A stretch of 64,000 nucleotides of DNA from Sphingorhabdus pulchriflava (GTDB taxonomy: Bacteria > Pseudomonadota > Alphaproteobacteria > Sphingomonadales > Sphingomonadaceae): positions 573,501 through 637,500 of the forward strand of contig NZ_QRGP01000002.1 in assembly GCF_003367235.1 (NCBI RefSeq). Reading direction: 5' to 3'. This document shows positions 55,176-64,000 of the stretch, piece by piece. Every line of letters starts with the position of its first letter. Position 1 is the stretch's first letter. Below the pieces are notes generated by a model. It was not told where the DNA came from. It did no database searches and saw only the letters and a program-made list of their open reading frames with translations. Position numbers and translations under genes: made by a program.

Positions 55176-55276
55176 CTTGTGAGGCGCGCTTTCCGTAACG
55201 GCAATTTTGCGCCCGTTGACCGAGCCATTTAATCGGCACAGGATAGCGGGGAGAGAGTCGGGATGAGGAGAGGAAT

Positions 55277-56122
55277 ATGAGATTCGCTGGGAAGACGGCT
55301 GTCGTCACCGGGGCTGCATCGGGCATTGGCAAGGCCACCTGCCTTCGATTGGCCGAAGAAGGTGCGACCGTAATCGCTGCCGACATTGATGAAGAGGGCG
55401 GCAGCGAACTTGCCGCCACTTCAAACGGCAAGATTTTCTTCAAACGCACCGACGTGTGCAACGTCGCCGAGATCAAGGCACTGATGGATTTCGCCGCCGA
55501 AAAGACTGGCGGCATCGACATTGTGTTCAACAATGCAGGCGCAGCCGGTGACCGGGCACCTATTGACGAGATTGAACCCGAAGGCTGGGACCGGACGATG
55601 GACCTGCTGTTGCGCTCGGTCGCTATGGGCATCCGTTATGCCGTGCCGCATATGAAGGGCCGCAAGGGCGCTTCGATTGTGAACACCGCGAGCATTGCCG
55701 CGCTTGGTGCGGGATATTCGCCTTCGGCTTATGCGGTGGCAAAGGTTGGCGTGCTGCATCTTTCAAAAATGGCGGCAGCAGAGCTTGCCAAATTTGACAT
55801 TCGGGTCAACGCGATCTGCCCCGGCTTCATCAAAACGAACATTTTTGCATCGGCACTCGAAGTCCCGGCTGATCAGCGCGATGCGGCCAATGCCGTCATT
55901 TATGAAGTGGCCAATGCGGCGCAACCGGTGAAAGGCGGCGGCAATCCAGAGGACATTGCCTCGATGGTTGCCTATCTCGCCAGTTCTGAAGCGCGCTTCA
56001 TCACGGGCACGCATATGGTGGTCGACGGTGGGATTACAATCGGCCCGCGCCACAGCTGGGATGAAAATGCCCCGGCGATGTTCGATTCGGTTGAGAGCTT
56101 CGCCGGCGCGGCTCAGGAATGA
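55277..56122 (+). CDS. SDR family oxidoreductase
   Basis: 281 residues. Cofactor motif TGAASGIGKA (about 12-21), FNNAGAAGD (about 85), the active-site Tyr-Lys in SAYAVAKVG, and TGTHMVVDGG at the C-terminus. It probably oxidises a secondary alcohol or 3-hydroxyacyl intermediate with NAD. Head of the rightward set, followed by the MelB-like transporter with a four-base overlap (56119-56122). A half-site like the shared operator (TTTAATCGGC, near 55228) is upstream but weak. Confidence 0.9.
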   Translation: MRFAGKTAVVTGAASGIGKATCLRLAEEGATVIAADIDEEGGSELAATSNGKIFFKRTDVCNVAEIKALMDFAAEKTGGIDIVFNNAGAAGDRAPIDEIEPEGWDRTMDLLLRSVAMGIRYAVPHMKGRKGASIVNTASIAALGAGYSPSAYAVAKVGVLHLSKMAAAELAKFDIRVNAICPGFIKTNIFASALEVPADQRDAANAVIYEVANAAQPVKGGGNPEDIASMVAYLASSEARFITGTHMVVDGGITIGPRHSWDENAPAMFDSVESFAGAAQE

Positions 56123-57564
56123 CGATCACCTCGGACGGGCGCGTTCCAACGCGGATCAAATTCTTTCACGGCTTTGGCAGCATGGCCTATGGCGTGAAGG
56201 AGAACGGCTTTTCGACGTTCCTTTTGCTGTTTTACAATCAGGTCATCGGGATGGATGCCCGGCTGGTTGGCGCAGCATTGGCGATTGCGATGGTCGTTGA
56301 CGCTTTTGCCGATCCAATCATCGGGCATATGAGTGATCGCACCTATTCGCGATGGGGGCGGCGTCTGCCCTGGCTGTATCTGGCCGCGGTTCCGCTAGCG
56401 GCGTCGTGGATGCTGCTCTGGCACCCACCGGGGCTGGAGGGATGGCAGGCCTTTGGCTATCTCGTCGTCACAGCGATTCTCGTCCGAACGCTGGTATCGG
56501 CTTGCGAGGTGCCTTCAGTCGCGATCCTGCCAGAACTGACGCAGGATTATGATGAGCGAACCAGCCTGATGCGGTTGCGCTATCTGTTCGCATGGGCGGG
56601 CGGATTGCTGATGCTGTTCCTTGCCTATGGCGTGTTTCTGGTTTCGGACAAGGAAGGCGAAGTCGGGCAGCTGCTGGCTGAAGGCTATTGGATGTACGGT
56701 ATCACCGGTGCCTGCCTGATGGCGTTCACCGTCCTTCTGTCTGCCATCGGGCAGCATAAGCGGCTCGCCCATTTGCCTGCGACACAACCTGACCGCACGA
56801 CGGTGCGTGAAGCGATACGCGAGATCTGGCACTCGGTTTCGCATCCGACCTATCTGGTACTGATTTCCGCCGTCGCCTTTGCTGCAGTCAGCACGCAGGT
56901 CACCTATGTCCTGTCCAACTATCTCTACATATTTGTATGGCGTTTTCCCGAACGCTGGTTCCAGGCATATCCCTGGTTGCTGTTCGGCAGCGTCATCATC
57001 GCCTTTTTCCTCGTCACCTATTTCAACAAAAAATGGGGCAAAAAGGACTCAGCCTTCCGTTTCATTTTCATCAATGCTGGATTCTGGATCACCCCGTTCC
57101 TGCTGTTTCTTGGCGGATTTTGGCCGCAGACGGGCAGTAATCTCTCCACCGCGATGGTGTTCGCTTTCTTCTTCATCGCCAATTGCTCCGGCGTGATCAT
57201 CCAGATTTCGGTCGCTTCAATGATTGCGGATGTGGTCGAGGTCACCGAGGAGCGTACAGGACGACGTTCGGAAGGGCTGCTCTATGCCGGCAATTTGTTC
57301 GTGCAGAAATGTGCGACTGGTGCAGGCATATTGATCGGCGGTTTCATCATATCGATGGCCGGGCTTCCGGAGAAGGCCAACCCGGCCAATGTGCCTGCCC
57401 CTGTTATCGACAGTCTGGTAATTGCGTATATCAGTACAATCGTGTTGTTGGGGCTCGGCACCATATGGCGGATCCGGAAATTCCCGATCACCCGCGCCGA
57501 TCATGAGGAACGTGTTCGGCGTCTCGCCGAGGGTGAAAAAACAGTTGAAGCAGGGGCCGGATAG
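56119..57564 (+). CDS. MFS transporter, GPH/MelB-like
   Basis: 481 residues with twelve helices. The N-terminus (FGSMAYGVKENGFSTFLLLF) and DPIIGHMSDRTYSRWGRRLPW (the A-type loop with D and R) are typical of the MelB/GPH sodium-symporter group. Many sphingomonad members lie inside catabolic clusters and take up aromatic, terpenoid or steroid-like compounds. It is co-translated with the upstream SDR, which supports a role in uptake of the island's substrate. A weak GGGCC-GGATA-GGCCC hairpin overlaps its stop. Confidence 0.88.
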   Translation: MTITSDGRVPTRIKFFHGFGSMAYGVKENGFSTFLLLFYNQVIGMDARLVGAALAIAMVVDAFADPIIGHMSDRTYSRWGRRLPWLYLAAVPLAASWMLLWHPPGLEGWQAFGYLVVTAILVRTLVSACEVPSVAILPELTQDYDERTSLMRLRYLFAWAGGLLMLFLAYGVFLVSDKEGEVGQLLAEGYWMYGITGACLMAFTVLLSAIGQHKRLAHLPATQPDRTTVREAIREIWHSVSHPTYLVLISAVAFAAVSTQVTYVLSNYLYIFVWRFPERWFQAYPWLLFGSVIIAFFLVTYFNKKWGKKDSAFRFIFINAGFWITPFLLFLGGFWPQTGSNLSTAMVFAFFFIANCSGVIIQISVASMIADVVEVTEERTGRRSEGLLYAGNLFVQKCATGAGILIGGFIISMAGLPEKANPANVPAPVIDSLVIAYISTIVLLGLGTIWRIRKFPITRADHEERVRRLAEGEKTVEAGAG

Positions 57565-57579
57565 GCCCAAGGAAATCAA

Positions 57580-57597
57580 GTTAACCGGACGATTAAA
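57580..57597. promoter_or_regulatory. Shared inverted-repeat operator, copy C
   Basis: GTTAACCGGACGATTAAA, arms spaced as in copies A and B (13017 and 37233), 16 bases before the ACAD10/11-like start at 57613. Possible repressor site of the rightward operon. Confidence 0.55.
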
Positions 57598-57612
57598 AAG
57601 AGGACGACTCGC

Positions 57613-58902
57613 ATGGACTTTACCTTCACCGAACGCGAAACCTATTGGCGCGACCGCATCAAGAGCCACATCGACACCTACCTCCGTCCGCGTGTCGGTG
57701 ACTATAAAAAGGAAATGGAAAGCGGCGACACCCGCTGGAAAGTCCTGCAAGTCCTTGAAGAGGAAAAGGCTCGGGCCAAGGCCGCTGGCCTTTGGAACCT
57801 GTTCATGCCACCACAGGGTGCCAATCCGCACCTCGACACCTCTGTCGAATTCGAAGGTCCGCAACTGACCAACGTCGAATATGCACTGTGTGCTGAAGAA
57901 ATGGGTCGGCTCGGATTTTCCTCCGAAGTGTTCAACTGCTCGGCCCCTGACACCGGCAATATGGAAGTCTTCCACCGCTATGGCACGGCCGAACAGAAGA
58001 AGAAGTGGCTTGTGCCGCTGATGAATGGCGAAATCCGTTCGGCCTTCCTGATGACCGAACCTGCCGTGGCTTCGTCCGATGCCACCAACATTGAAACCCG
58101 CATGGTTCGCGATGGCGACGAATATGTCATCAACGGTACCAAATGGTGGTCGTCGGGTCTGGGCGATCCGCGCTGCAAGGTTGCGATCGTGATGGGCAAG
58201 ACGGACACTGGCGCGCAAAAGCACCAGCAACAGTCGCAGATTATTGTGCCGATGGACGCTCCCGGCGTGAACATCCTGCGCCACTTGCCGGTCTTCGGTT
58301 ATGATGATGCCCCGCATGGCCATATGGAAGTTGAACTGAAGGACGTTCGCGTCCCGGTTGAAAACGTTATCCTCGGCGAAGGCCGCGGCTTTGAAATTGC
58401 GCAGGGCCGGCTTGGACCTGGCCGTATCCACCACTGCATGCGGACGATTGGCGTCGCTGAAGAAGCGCTGGAAAAGATGTGCCGCCGCCTCACCAGTCGC
58501 GTCGCTTTCGGCAAGACGATTGCCGAACATAGCGTCTGGCATGAACGTATCGCGCGCGCCCGTATCGACATCGAAATGACTCGTCTGCTCTGCCTGAAGG
58601 CAGCACAGATGATGGACACCGTCGGCAACAAGGCCGCGGCCAATGAAATCGCGATGATCAAGGTTCAGGCACCGAATATGGCACTGAAAATTATCGACGA
58701 CGCCATTCAGGCGCATGGCGGTGGCGGCGTGTCCGAAGATTTCGGTCTGGCTTCGGCCTATGCACATCAGCGTACCCTGCGTCTCGCCGATGGCCCCGAT
58801 GAAGTGCACAGCCGTTCGATCGCTCGGATGGAACTGGGCAAATATGGCGGCGTTCGTGGCGGCGTTGAACTGACAAGCGGCAATCTGGCGGTGACACGCT
58901 GA
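57613..58902 (+). CDS. ACAD10/11-like acyl-CoA dehydrogenase
   Basis: 429 residues. The N-terminal start ([16 protein letters not shown]) and the [13 protein letters not shown] segment (about 61-73) and the C-terminal [20 protein letters not shown] are the hallmarks of the ACAD10/11 branch, where the catalytic Glu of other dehydrogenases is replaced (ADGPDEVH). In these enzymes the dehydrogenase part works with a kinase on a 4-phosphoacyl-CoA. Here the kinase is separate, two genes downstream (59987). The next start shares one base with its stop (TGATG). Confidence 0.9.
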   Translation: MDFTFTERETYWRDRIKSHIDTYLRPRVGDYKKEMESGDTRWKVLQVLEEEKARAKAAGLWNLFMPPQGANPHLDTSVEFEGPQLTNVEYALCAEEMGRLGFSSEVFNCSAPDTGNMEVFHRYGTAEQKKKWLVPLMNGEIRSAFLMTEPAVASSDATNIETRMVRDGDEYVINGTKWWSSGLGDPRCKVAIVMGKTDTGAQKHQQQSQIIVPMDAPGVNILRHLPVFGYDDAPHGHMEVELKDVRVPVENVILGEGRGFEIAQGRLGPGRIHHCMRTIGVAEEALEKMCRRLTSRVAFGKTIAEHSVWHERIARARIDIEMTRLLCLKAAQMMDTVGNKAAANEIAMIKVQAPNMALKIIDDAIQAHGGGGVSEDFGLASAYAHQRTLRLADGPDEVHSRSIARMELGKYGGVRGGVELTSGNLAVTR

Positions 58903-59990
58903 TGAAAGCTGCAGTCCTCATTGAACCGGGCAAACCGCTCGAAATCGAAACCCTGCAAATCTCGAATCCGGGTCCGCATGAGGTGCTGATCCGCAATGCA
59001 GCTTGCGGGCTGTGCCATTCGGATCTGCATTTCATCGAAGGTACCTATCCGCATCCGTTGCCCGCTGTGCCGGGCCACGAAGCGGCTGGTATTGTCGAGG
59101 CAGTCGGATCCGAAGTGCGCACTGTGAAGGTCGGCGATGCCGTGATCACCTGCCTGTCAGCTTTCTGCGGGCATTGTGAGTTCTGCGTCACCGGGCGGAT
59201 GTCGCTGTGTCTAGGAGCCGATACCCGTCGTTCGCCGGAAGATCCATCGCGGCTCTCGCGCCCAGATGGCTCGCCGGTGAATCAGATGCTCAACCTTTCG
59301 GCTTTCGCCGAAATGATGCTGATCCACGAACATGCGTGCACCCGTATCGACCCCGAAATGCCGCTCGATCGGGCGGCGGTGATCGGTTGTGCGGTGACCA
59401 CGGGTGCGGGGACAATCTTCAACGCCTGCAAAGTGACACCGGGCGAGACTGTCGCGGTTGTCGGCTGCGGCGGGGTTGGTCTGGCGACGATCAATGCAGC
59501 GAAGATTGCGGGTGCTGGGCGCATCATCGCCTGCGATCCGATCCCCGAAAAGCGTGAACTGGCGAAGAAGCTGGGCGCGACCGATGTGGTTGACGCTTTG
59601 GCCGATGATGCTGCAGCACAGGTAATCGAGCTGACCAAGGGCGGTGTCGATCATGCGATTGAAGCTGTGGGACGTCCGGCCTCGGGCGATCTGGCGGTCA
59701 AGTCGCTGCGCCGTGGCGGAACAGCAACGATCCTTGGCATGATGCCGCTGACCCACTCGGTAGGCCTGTCTGCTATGGACCTGCTGTCGGGCAAGAAGCT
59801 GCAAGGTGCGATCATGGGTGGCAACCGCTTCCCGGTAGATATGCCGCGTCTGGTCGATTTCTATATGCGCGGGCTGCTTGATCTCGACAGCATCATCGCT
59901 GAGCGAATCCCGCTTGAGCAGATCAACGAAGGCTTTGAGAAGATGAAGAAGGGCGATAGCGCGCGCAGCGTTATCGTATTCGATCAATGA
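58902..59990 (+). CDS. Zinc-dependent alcohol dehydrogenase
   Basis: 362 residues of the MDR family. Catalytic zinc ligands are in GLCHSDLHF (Cys near 38) and PGHEAAG (His near 62); the structural zinc four-Cys loop is FCGHCEFCVTGRMSLC. Nucleotide motif VVGCGGVGL (about 185-193), then IACDPIPEKRE with the NAD-favouring aspartate. Class III-like general alcohol oxidation is likely, with the pathway intermediate as substrate. It is overlapped at both ends by its neighbours. Confidence 0.92.
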   Translation: MKAAVLIEPGKPLEIETLQISNPGPHEVLIRNAACGLCHSDLHFIEGTYPHPLPAVPGHEAAGIVEAVGSEVRTVKVGDAVITCLSAFCGHCEFCVTGRMSLCLGADTRRSPEDPSRLSRPDGSPVNQMLNLSAFAEMMLIHEHACTRIDPEMPLDRAAVIGCAVTTGAGTIFNACKVTPGETVAVVGCGGVGLATINAAKIAGAGRIIACDPIPEKRELAKKLGATDVVDALADDAAAQVIELTKGGVDHAIEAVGRPASGDLAVKSLRRGGTATILGMMPLTHSVGLSAMDLLSGKKLQGAIMGGNRFPVDMPRLVDFYMRGLLDLDSIIAERIPLEQINEGFEKMKKGDSARSVIVFDQ

Positions 59991-61069
59991 GCGATAATGC
60001 AGCCATGAATGCTGATGAGGCTTTTGTCGGTACGGTCGAACCCGAGGGTGCAGACAAACTCGACGAAGGCCGCCTTACCGAGTGGATGCAGGCAAATGTG
60101 GAGGGCTTCAAAGGCCCTCTGCACCTGACCAAGTTCAAAGGCGGGCAATCGAATCCGACTTACAAGATCGAAGCGGAGTCGGGCAATTATGTGCTCCGGC
60201 GCAAACCCTTTGGGCCGTTGCTCCCTTCGGCGCATGCCGTGGACCGCGAGTATAAGGTGCAGGCGGGGATGTATAAGACCGGTTTCCCTGTGGCGCGCCA
60301 ATATGGTCTGTGCACCGACGACAGTGTGATCGGCAGCTGGTTTTATGTCATGGGCATGGTCGATGGCCGCACCATCTGGAACGGTGCCATGCCGGGTAGC
60401 ACTCCGGAGGAACGCCGTGCGGTCTATTTCGAGATGTTCGATGTCCTCGCCAAATTGCACAACACCGATATCGAGGCTGCGGGCCTTTCCGATTTCGGCA
60501 AGCCGGGCAATTATTTCGGTCGTCAGGTTGATCGCTGGACGAAGCAGTATCGCCTGTCGGAAACCGAAACCATGCCTGGCATGGAAAAGCTGATCGAATG
60601 GCTGCCCGCGACCTTGCCCGAACAGACCCGCACCAGCGTGGTCCATGGCGATTTCCGCATCGATAATGCGATTTTCGATCGCAACAGCCCGAAATGCCTC
60701 GCCGTTCTCGATTGGGAATTGTCGACCATCGGCGATCCGCTGGCAGATTTCTCCTATGTCGCAATGGCATGGGTGACCGAAAATGGCGGCCGTTCAGGCG
60801 TCAAGGATCTGGACCGCAAGGAACTCGGCATCCCGGAACTGGAAGAAGTCGTCGAGCGCTATTGCGCGGCAACTGGTCGCGACAGCATTCCCGATCTCAA
60901 CTGGTACCTTGCCTATAACTTCTTCCGCCTTGCGGGGATCATGCAGGGCATCAAGAAGCGTGTGATCGATGGCACCGCCAGCTCGGCGCATGCCAAGGCC
61001 ATGTCTGATCGCGTGACCCCGCTAGTCGATCGGGCTTGGGAATTTGCGGTAAAGGCGGGAGCGGCATAA
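59987..61069 (+). CDS. ACAD10/11-like kinase, aminoglycoside-phosphotransferase fold
   Basis: 360 residues. The APH fold has FKGGQSNPTY (nucleotide loop), YVLRRKPFG (Lys for ATP), HGDFRIDNAIFD (Asp catalytic, Asn metal) and LDWELSTIGDP (Asp metal). The segment LLPSAHAVDREYKV is typical of the kinase domain of ACAD10/11 and of LvaA, which phosphorylates the 4-hydroxy group of 4-hydroxyacyl-CoAs. It follows the ADH with a four-base overlap (ATGA). In one operon with an ACAD10/11-like dehydrogenase and SDRs, this recreates the split form of the pathway. Confidence 0.88.
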   Translation: MSDNAAMNADEAFVGTVEPEGADKLDEGRLTEWMQANVEGFKGPLHLTKFKGGQSNPTYKIEAESGNYVLRRKPFGPLLPSAHAVDREYKVQAGMYKTGFPVARQYGLCTDDSVIGSWFYVMGMVDGRTIWNGAMPGSTPEERRAVYFEMFDVLAKLHNTDIEAAGLSDFGKPGNYFGRQVDRWTKQYRLSETETMPGMEKLIEWLPATLPEQTRTSVVHGDFRIDNAIFDRNSPKCLAVLDWELSTIGDPLADFSYVAMAWVTENGGRSGVKDLDRKELGIPELEEVVERYCAATGRDSIPDLNWYLAYNFFRLAGIMQGIKKRVIDGTASSAHAKAMSDRVTPLVDRAWEFAVKAGAA

Positions 61070-61078
61070 ATTGGCGTA

Positions 61079-61098
61079 GCCCCGGCGCAGGCCGGGGC
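61079..61098. repeat. GC-rich hairpin, sphingomonad repeat-like
   Basis: GCCCCGGC-GCAG-GCCGGGGC: perfect 8-bp arms just after the kinase gene, followed by CGCTTTT, so possibly a terminator or a short palindromic repeat inside the operon's gap. Confidence 0.6.
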
Positions 61099-61180
61099 CG
61101 CTTTTGCTAGGCTAAAGCGCGCTGCGCAAATTTCCTGCAGCCCCTACCATCGCAGGGGCGATGACATTGGAGGATGGAGA

Positions 61181-61954
61181 ATGTCCCTTTTCGACATGAG
61201 CGGGCAGGTTGCCCTGATAACCGGTTCGTCGCGCGGCATTGGCAAGGCGATTGCCGAGGAAATGGCAGAGCATGGCGCAAAGGTGGTCATTTCCAGCCGC
61301 AAGCAGGATGCCTGTGATGCAGTCGCGGCCGAAATCAACGCGAAATATGGCGCTGGCACTGCAATCGCGGTCGCAGCCAACATTTCCTCGAAAGAAGATT
61401 TGCAGCATTTGGTCGATGAAACGCGCAAGGCATTCGGCAAGATAACCGCCTTGGTCTGCAATGCGGCATCCAACCCCTATTACGGTCCAAGCGCCGGGAT
61501 CAGCGACGATCAATTCCGCAAGATCATGGACAACAACATCCTGTCCAACCACTGGCTGATTCATATGGTCGCACCCGAAATGTGCGAACGTGGGCAGGGG
61601 TCGGTCACCATCGTTTCGTCGGTCGGCGGTTTGAAGGCTTCGACCGTCATCGGTGCCTATTGCATTTCCAAGGCTGCCGACATGCAGATGGCGCGCAATC
61701 TGGCCGATGAATTCGGGCCAAAGGGTGTGCGCGTCAACTGCATCGCACCGGGCCTGATCAAGACCGACTTTGCCCGTGCGCTTTGGGAGAATCCCGATAC
61801 GTTGGAAATTTCAACCCGTCGCTCGTCGCTGCGCCGCATTGGCGAGCCGTATGAAATCGCCGGGGCAGCGGTATTCCTTGCCAGCAAGGCAGGCGGCTTT
61901 ACCACAGGACAAACGATCGTCATCGACGGCGGCAATACAATTTCAGGAGGATGA
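61181..61954 (+). CDS. SDR family oxidoreductase
   Basis: 257 residues. Cofactor motif TGSSRGIGKA (about 13-22), CNAASNPYYG (about 92), active-site GAYCISKAA (Tyr-x-x-x-Lys), and TTGQTIVIDGG. A good ribosome-binding site (GGAGGATGGAGA) precedes ATG. SDRs of this type (LvaD-like) act in the lva pathway as 3- or 4-hydroxyacyl-CoA oxidoreductases. Stop overlaps the next start. Confidence 0.9.
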   Translation: MSLFDMSGQVALITGSSRGIGKAIAEEMAEHGAKVVISSRKQDACDAVAAEINAKYGAGTAIAVAANISSKEDLQHLVDETRKAFGKITALVCNAASNPYYGPSAGISDDQFRKIMDNNILSNHWLIHMVAPEMCERGQGSVTIVSSVGGLKASTVIGAYCISKAADMQMARNLADEFGPKGVRVNCIAPGLIKTDFARALWENPDTLEISTRRSSLRRIGEPYEIAGAAVFLASKAGGFTTGQTIVIDGGNTISGG

Positions 61955-62760
61955 GCATGGGCGCACTCGCAGGCAAAGTTGCAATCATAACAGGCGCGGG
62001 TTCGGGCATCGGCCGTGCATCTGCCAGGCGGTTCGCTGCTGAAGGCGCGAAGCTCGTCATAGGTGACAAGACCGAAGCGGTTTTCGAAACGGCAAAGATG
62101 GTAGAGGAAGCTGGCGGAACCGTCACCGCGCTGCAGATCGATGCCGGTGTTGAGGCCGATGTGGCGAAACTCGTCGAGACCGCGAAGGCCAATTATGGCG
62201 GCGTCGATGTTGCCTTCGCCAATGCCGGTATCATCGGCGATATGGGCGGAATCTTCGAAATTGATCCTGCCACCATGGCCGAAACCTTCCGCGTCAACGT
62301 CATTGGCCCCGCCTTGATGGTGAAACATGCGGGCAAGGCGATGGTCGATCAGGGACGTGGCGGGTCCATTGTGCTGACCGCGAGCGTCGCTGGCCTCAAT
62401 TCGGGCGCTGGCCCGCTAACTTATTCGGCATCGAAGGCAGGCGTCATCAACCTCGCCAAGACAGCGGCGCAGCAGCTGACGACCTCGGGCGTGCGCGTGA
62501 ATGCGATCTGCCCGGGCCTCACCGAAACCGGCATGACCAAGCCGACATTTGATTATGCTCGTTCAAAGGATGTGATGCACAAGGTGGGGCAGTTGAACCC
62601 GCTGAAGCGCGCGGCCCAGCCGGAGGAGCTGGCCAATGTCGCATTGTTCCTCGCCTCTGATCAGGCAAGCTATGTCAACGGGCAGGCGATTGCGGTCGAC
62701 GGTGGTTTGACCAGCTCGCATCCGGTTACGCGGCAACTTCTCGGACAGACGGCACACTGA
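61951..62760 (+). CDS. SDR family oxidoreductase
   Basis: 269 residues. [10 protein letters not shown] (about 15-24), FANAGIIGD, the active site TYSASKAG, and [13 protein letters not shown] near the end. It follows the previous SDR with a four-base overlap. The two SDRs differ in sequence, so they probably work on different intermediates. ATG 61951 or 61957 (MGALAGK) are both possible. Confidence 0.9.
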   Translation: MSMGALAGKVAIITGAGSGIGRASARRFAAEGAKLVIGDKTEAVFETAKMVEEAGGTVTALQIDAGVEADVAKLVETAKANYGGVDVAFANAGIIGDMGGIFEIDPATMAETFRVNVIGPALMVKHAGKAMVDQGRGGSIVLTASVAGLNSGAGPLTYSASKAGVINLAKTAAQQLTTSGVRVNAICPGLTETGMTKPTFDYARSKDVMHKVGQLNPLKRAAQPEELANVALFLASDQASYVNGQAIAVDGGLTSSHPVTRQLLGQTAH

Positions 62761-62761
62761 C

Positions 62762-63964
62762 ATGAGCGACGACAACGCAGCACTCGGACTTGGCTTCCTG
62801 CCTGATCGGCTCGCCCGCATCGGCGCGCACATTCAGGAGAAATATCTCGACAGCGGCAAACTGCCCTTTGGCGCGCTGCTCATCGGGCGCGGCGACGACG
62901 TCGCGCACACATGGGCGTCGGGCGTCGATCATGATGCCATTTTCCGCATCGCCAGCATGACCAAGCCGATCACCTCGATCGTTTTCATGCAACTGGTCGA
63001 GCAGGGCAAGGTCGCGTTGAGCGAGCCGGTCGCCAAATATATTCCGGAATTCGCCGATCTGGGCGTGTTCATGGCTGGCGGCGGCAATGTGCCCTTCACA
63101 AGCCGCCCGCCCACGACACGGCTCAATATCATCGACGTGCTGCGCCACACCACCGGCTTCACTTACAGCTTTCAGGAACGCACGCCGGTCGACGCCGCCT
63201 ATCGCAAGACTGAGCTTGAGCACTGGATGAAGAATGACAGCCAGAGCTTCATCAACCACCTGTCGCAGATTCCGCTCGAATTCGATCCGGGCACTTGCTG
63301 GAATTACTCGGTTTCAACTGACGTATTGGGCGTATTGGTAGAGCGCATTTCGGGCCAGTCGCTGGGCGATTATTTCCGCGAGCATATTTTCGAACCGCTC
63401 GGCATGAAGGATACCGGCTTCAAGGTGGCCGCCGACCAAGCACATCGCATTCCGCCCTGCTATGCCTTCCATCCCAAGGACAAGATGGTGCAGACTGACA
63501 AGGCAGGGGCCGACAGCCTGTGGGCGCAAGGTTGGAAGTTTGAATCGGGTGGCGGCGGCCTTGCCTCGACCGTCCACGATTATCATCGTTTCTGCCGGAT
63601 GTTGCTCAATGGCGGCGCACTTGATGGTGTCCAGATTGTCAGCCCTAAGACATTGGAGCTGATGACTGCCAACCATCTGCCTGGCGGCGGCGATTTGACC
63701 CAGCATTCGAAATCGCTGTTCAGCGAAGCGGAAAATGCAGGCATCGGTTTCGGGCTTGGCTTCGCCTGCAATATCGATCCTGCAGCCACGATGCTCGCGG
63801 GATCGAAGGGTGAATTCTACTGGGGCGGCATGTATTCGACCGCCTTCCTCGTCGACCCGGTCGAGGATCTGATCATGGTTTTCATGACCCAACTCGCGCC
63901 CTCATCGACCTATCCGATCCGGCGTGAAATTCGCACGATGATGTATGCGGCTTTGGCGGCTTAG
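62762..63964 (+). CDS. Serine hydrolase, beta-lactamase/EstB fold
   Basis: 400 residues. S-x-x-K in RIASMTKPI (Ser near 63), Tyr in [11 protein letters not shown], and the third motif [12 protein letters not shown]. It shares the SMTK and STxHDY forms with the hydrolase at 36081 and is the closest of the three to it. Position at the end of the rightward operon suggests a hydrolase acting on an ester or lactone of the pathway; no signal peptide. It starts two bases after the SDR stop. Confidence 0.87.
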   Translation: MSDDNAALGLGFLPDRLARIGAHIQEKYLDSGKLPFGALLIGRGDDVAHTWASGVDHDAIFRIASMTKPITSIVFMQLVEQGKVALSEPVAKYIPEFADLGVFMAGGGNVPFTSRPPTTRLNIIDVLRHTTGFTYSFQERTPVDAAYRKTELEHWMKNDSQSFINHLSQIPLEFDPGTCWNYSVSTDVLGVLVERISGQSLGDYFREHIFEPLGMKDTGFKVAADQAHRIPPCYAFHPKDKMVQTDKAGADSLWAQGWKFESGGGGLASTVHDYHRFCRMLLNGGALDGVQIVSPKTLELMTANHLPGGGDLTQHSKSLFSEAENAGIGFGLGFACNIDPAATMLAGSKGEFYWGGMYSTAFLVDPVEDLIMVFMTQLAPSSTYPIRREIRTMMYAALAA

Positions 63965-63970
63965 AATATT

Positions 63971-63997
63971 CCTCCCCATCGACTAGCGATGGGGAGG
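63971..63997. repeat. Palindromic hairpin at the window edge
   Basis: CCTCCCCATCG-ACTAG-CGATGGGGAGG: perfect 11-bp arms just after the last gene, of the sphingomonad short-palindrome kind; a terminator function is possible. Confidence 0.65.
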
Positions 63998-64000
63998 TGG

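Noticed and set aside
55228-55245. Fourth copy of the TTTAATC operator before the SDR at 55277
   Set aside because: Only the left half matches (TTTAATCGGC); the right half is AGGATA, so it is at best a half-site.

Overview
The window reads as chromosomal DNA of a Sphingomonadales alphaproteobacterium (Sphingopyxis/Sphingorhabdus-like). This is inferred from the gene families (DUF4167 protein beside prmC, Spinster-type MFS, many acyl-CoA dehydrogenases, SDRs and beta-lactamase-fold hydrolases), the moderately high GC coding style, and short inverted repeats of the type common in sphingomonad genomes. The genus cannot be fixed from sequence reading alone. No rRNA, tRNA, CRISPR array, insertion sequence or prophage was seen.

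Layout. 1-6.9 kb: end of an MFS transporter, PHA synthase, DEAD-box helicase, a MarR/nitroreductase pair with a palindromic operator, and an alanine-type aminotransferase. 6.9-9.4 kb: an exported amidase and a small helix-turn-helix gene, bracketed by two copies of an inverted repeat. 9.5-14.7 kb: acyl-CoA genes (thioesterases, DsbA-fold isomerase, crotonase, acyl-CoA dehydrogenase) and a transporter. 14.7-21.1 kb: small and membrane proteins (LMW phosphatase, an AT-rich patch with orphan genes, PepSY, Bax-inhibitor-1, CBS, YciA, LytTR). 21.4-26.7 kb: three tandem exported DUF4139-like proteins and a DUF4167 protein. 26.9-36.1 kb: housekeeping genes (prmC with a bufferin-like lipoprotein, tgt, glnE, bcp, TSUP, DUF455, M23 peptidase, erpA, xth), many overlapping by a few bases. 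36.1-50.1 kb: hydrolase, MpaB oxygenase, aspartyl protease, DUF1501/DUF1800 pair, PQQ-type dehydrogenase, GST, TetR with two operators, a CDC48-type AAA ATPase, a candidate sRNA, LysR and PilZ genes. 50.9-64 kb: a large catabolic island.

How the genes may work together. The island has a leftward operon (a catalytic and a non-catalytic acyl-CoA dehydrogenase side by side, an SDR and a serine hydrolase) and a rightward set (SDR, MelB-type transporter, ACAD10/11-like dehydrogenase, zinc alcohol dehydrogenase, ACAD10/11-like aminoglycoside-phosphotransferase-fold kinase, two SDRs, serine hydrolase). The separate kinase and dehydrogenase with ACAD10/11 signatures resemble the phosphorylating 4-hydroxyacyl-CoA route known from the Pseudomonas putida lva operon, so I propose catabolism of a 4-hydroxy acid, lactone or isoprenoid/steroid-like side chain. 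A shared 18-bp inverted repeat (TTTAATC-N4-GATTAAA type) lies before the kinase/dehydrogenase operon, before the acyl-CoA dehydrogenase at 12.9 kb and before the MpaB oxygenase at 37.3 kb. A second shared 16-bp motif lies before two of the leftward dehydrogenase operons. Together they suggest a scattered but co-regulated catabolic regulon.
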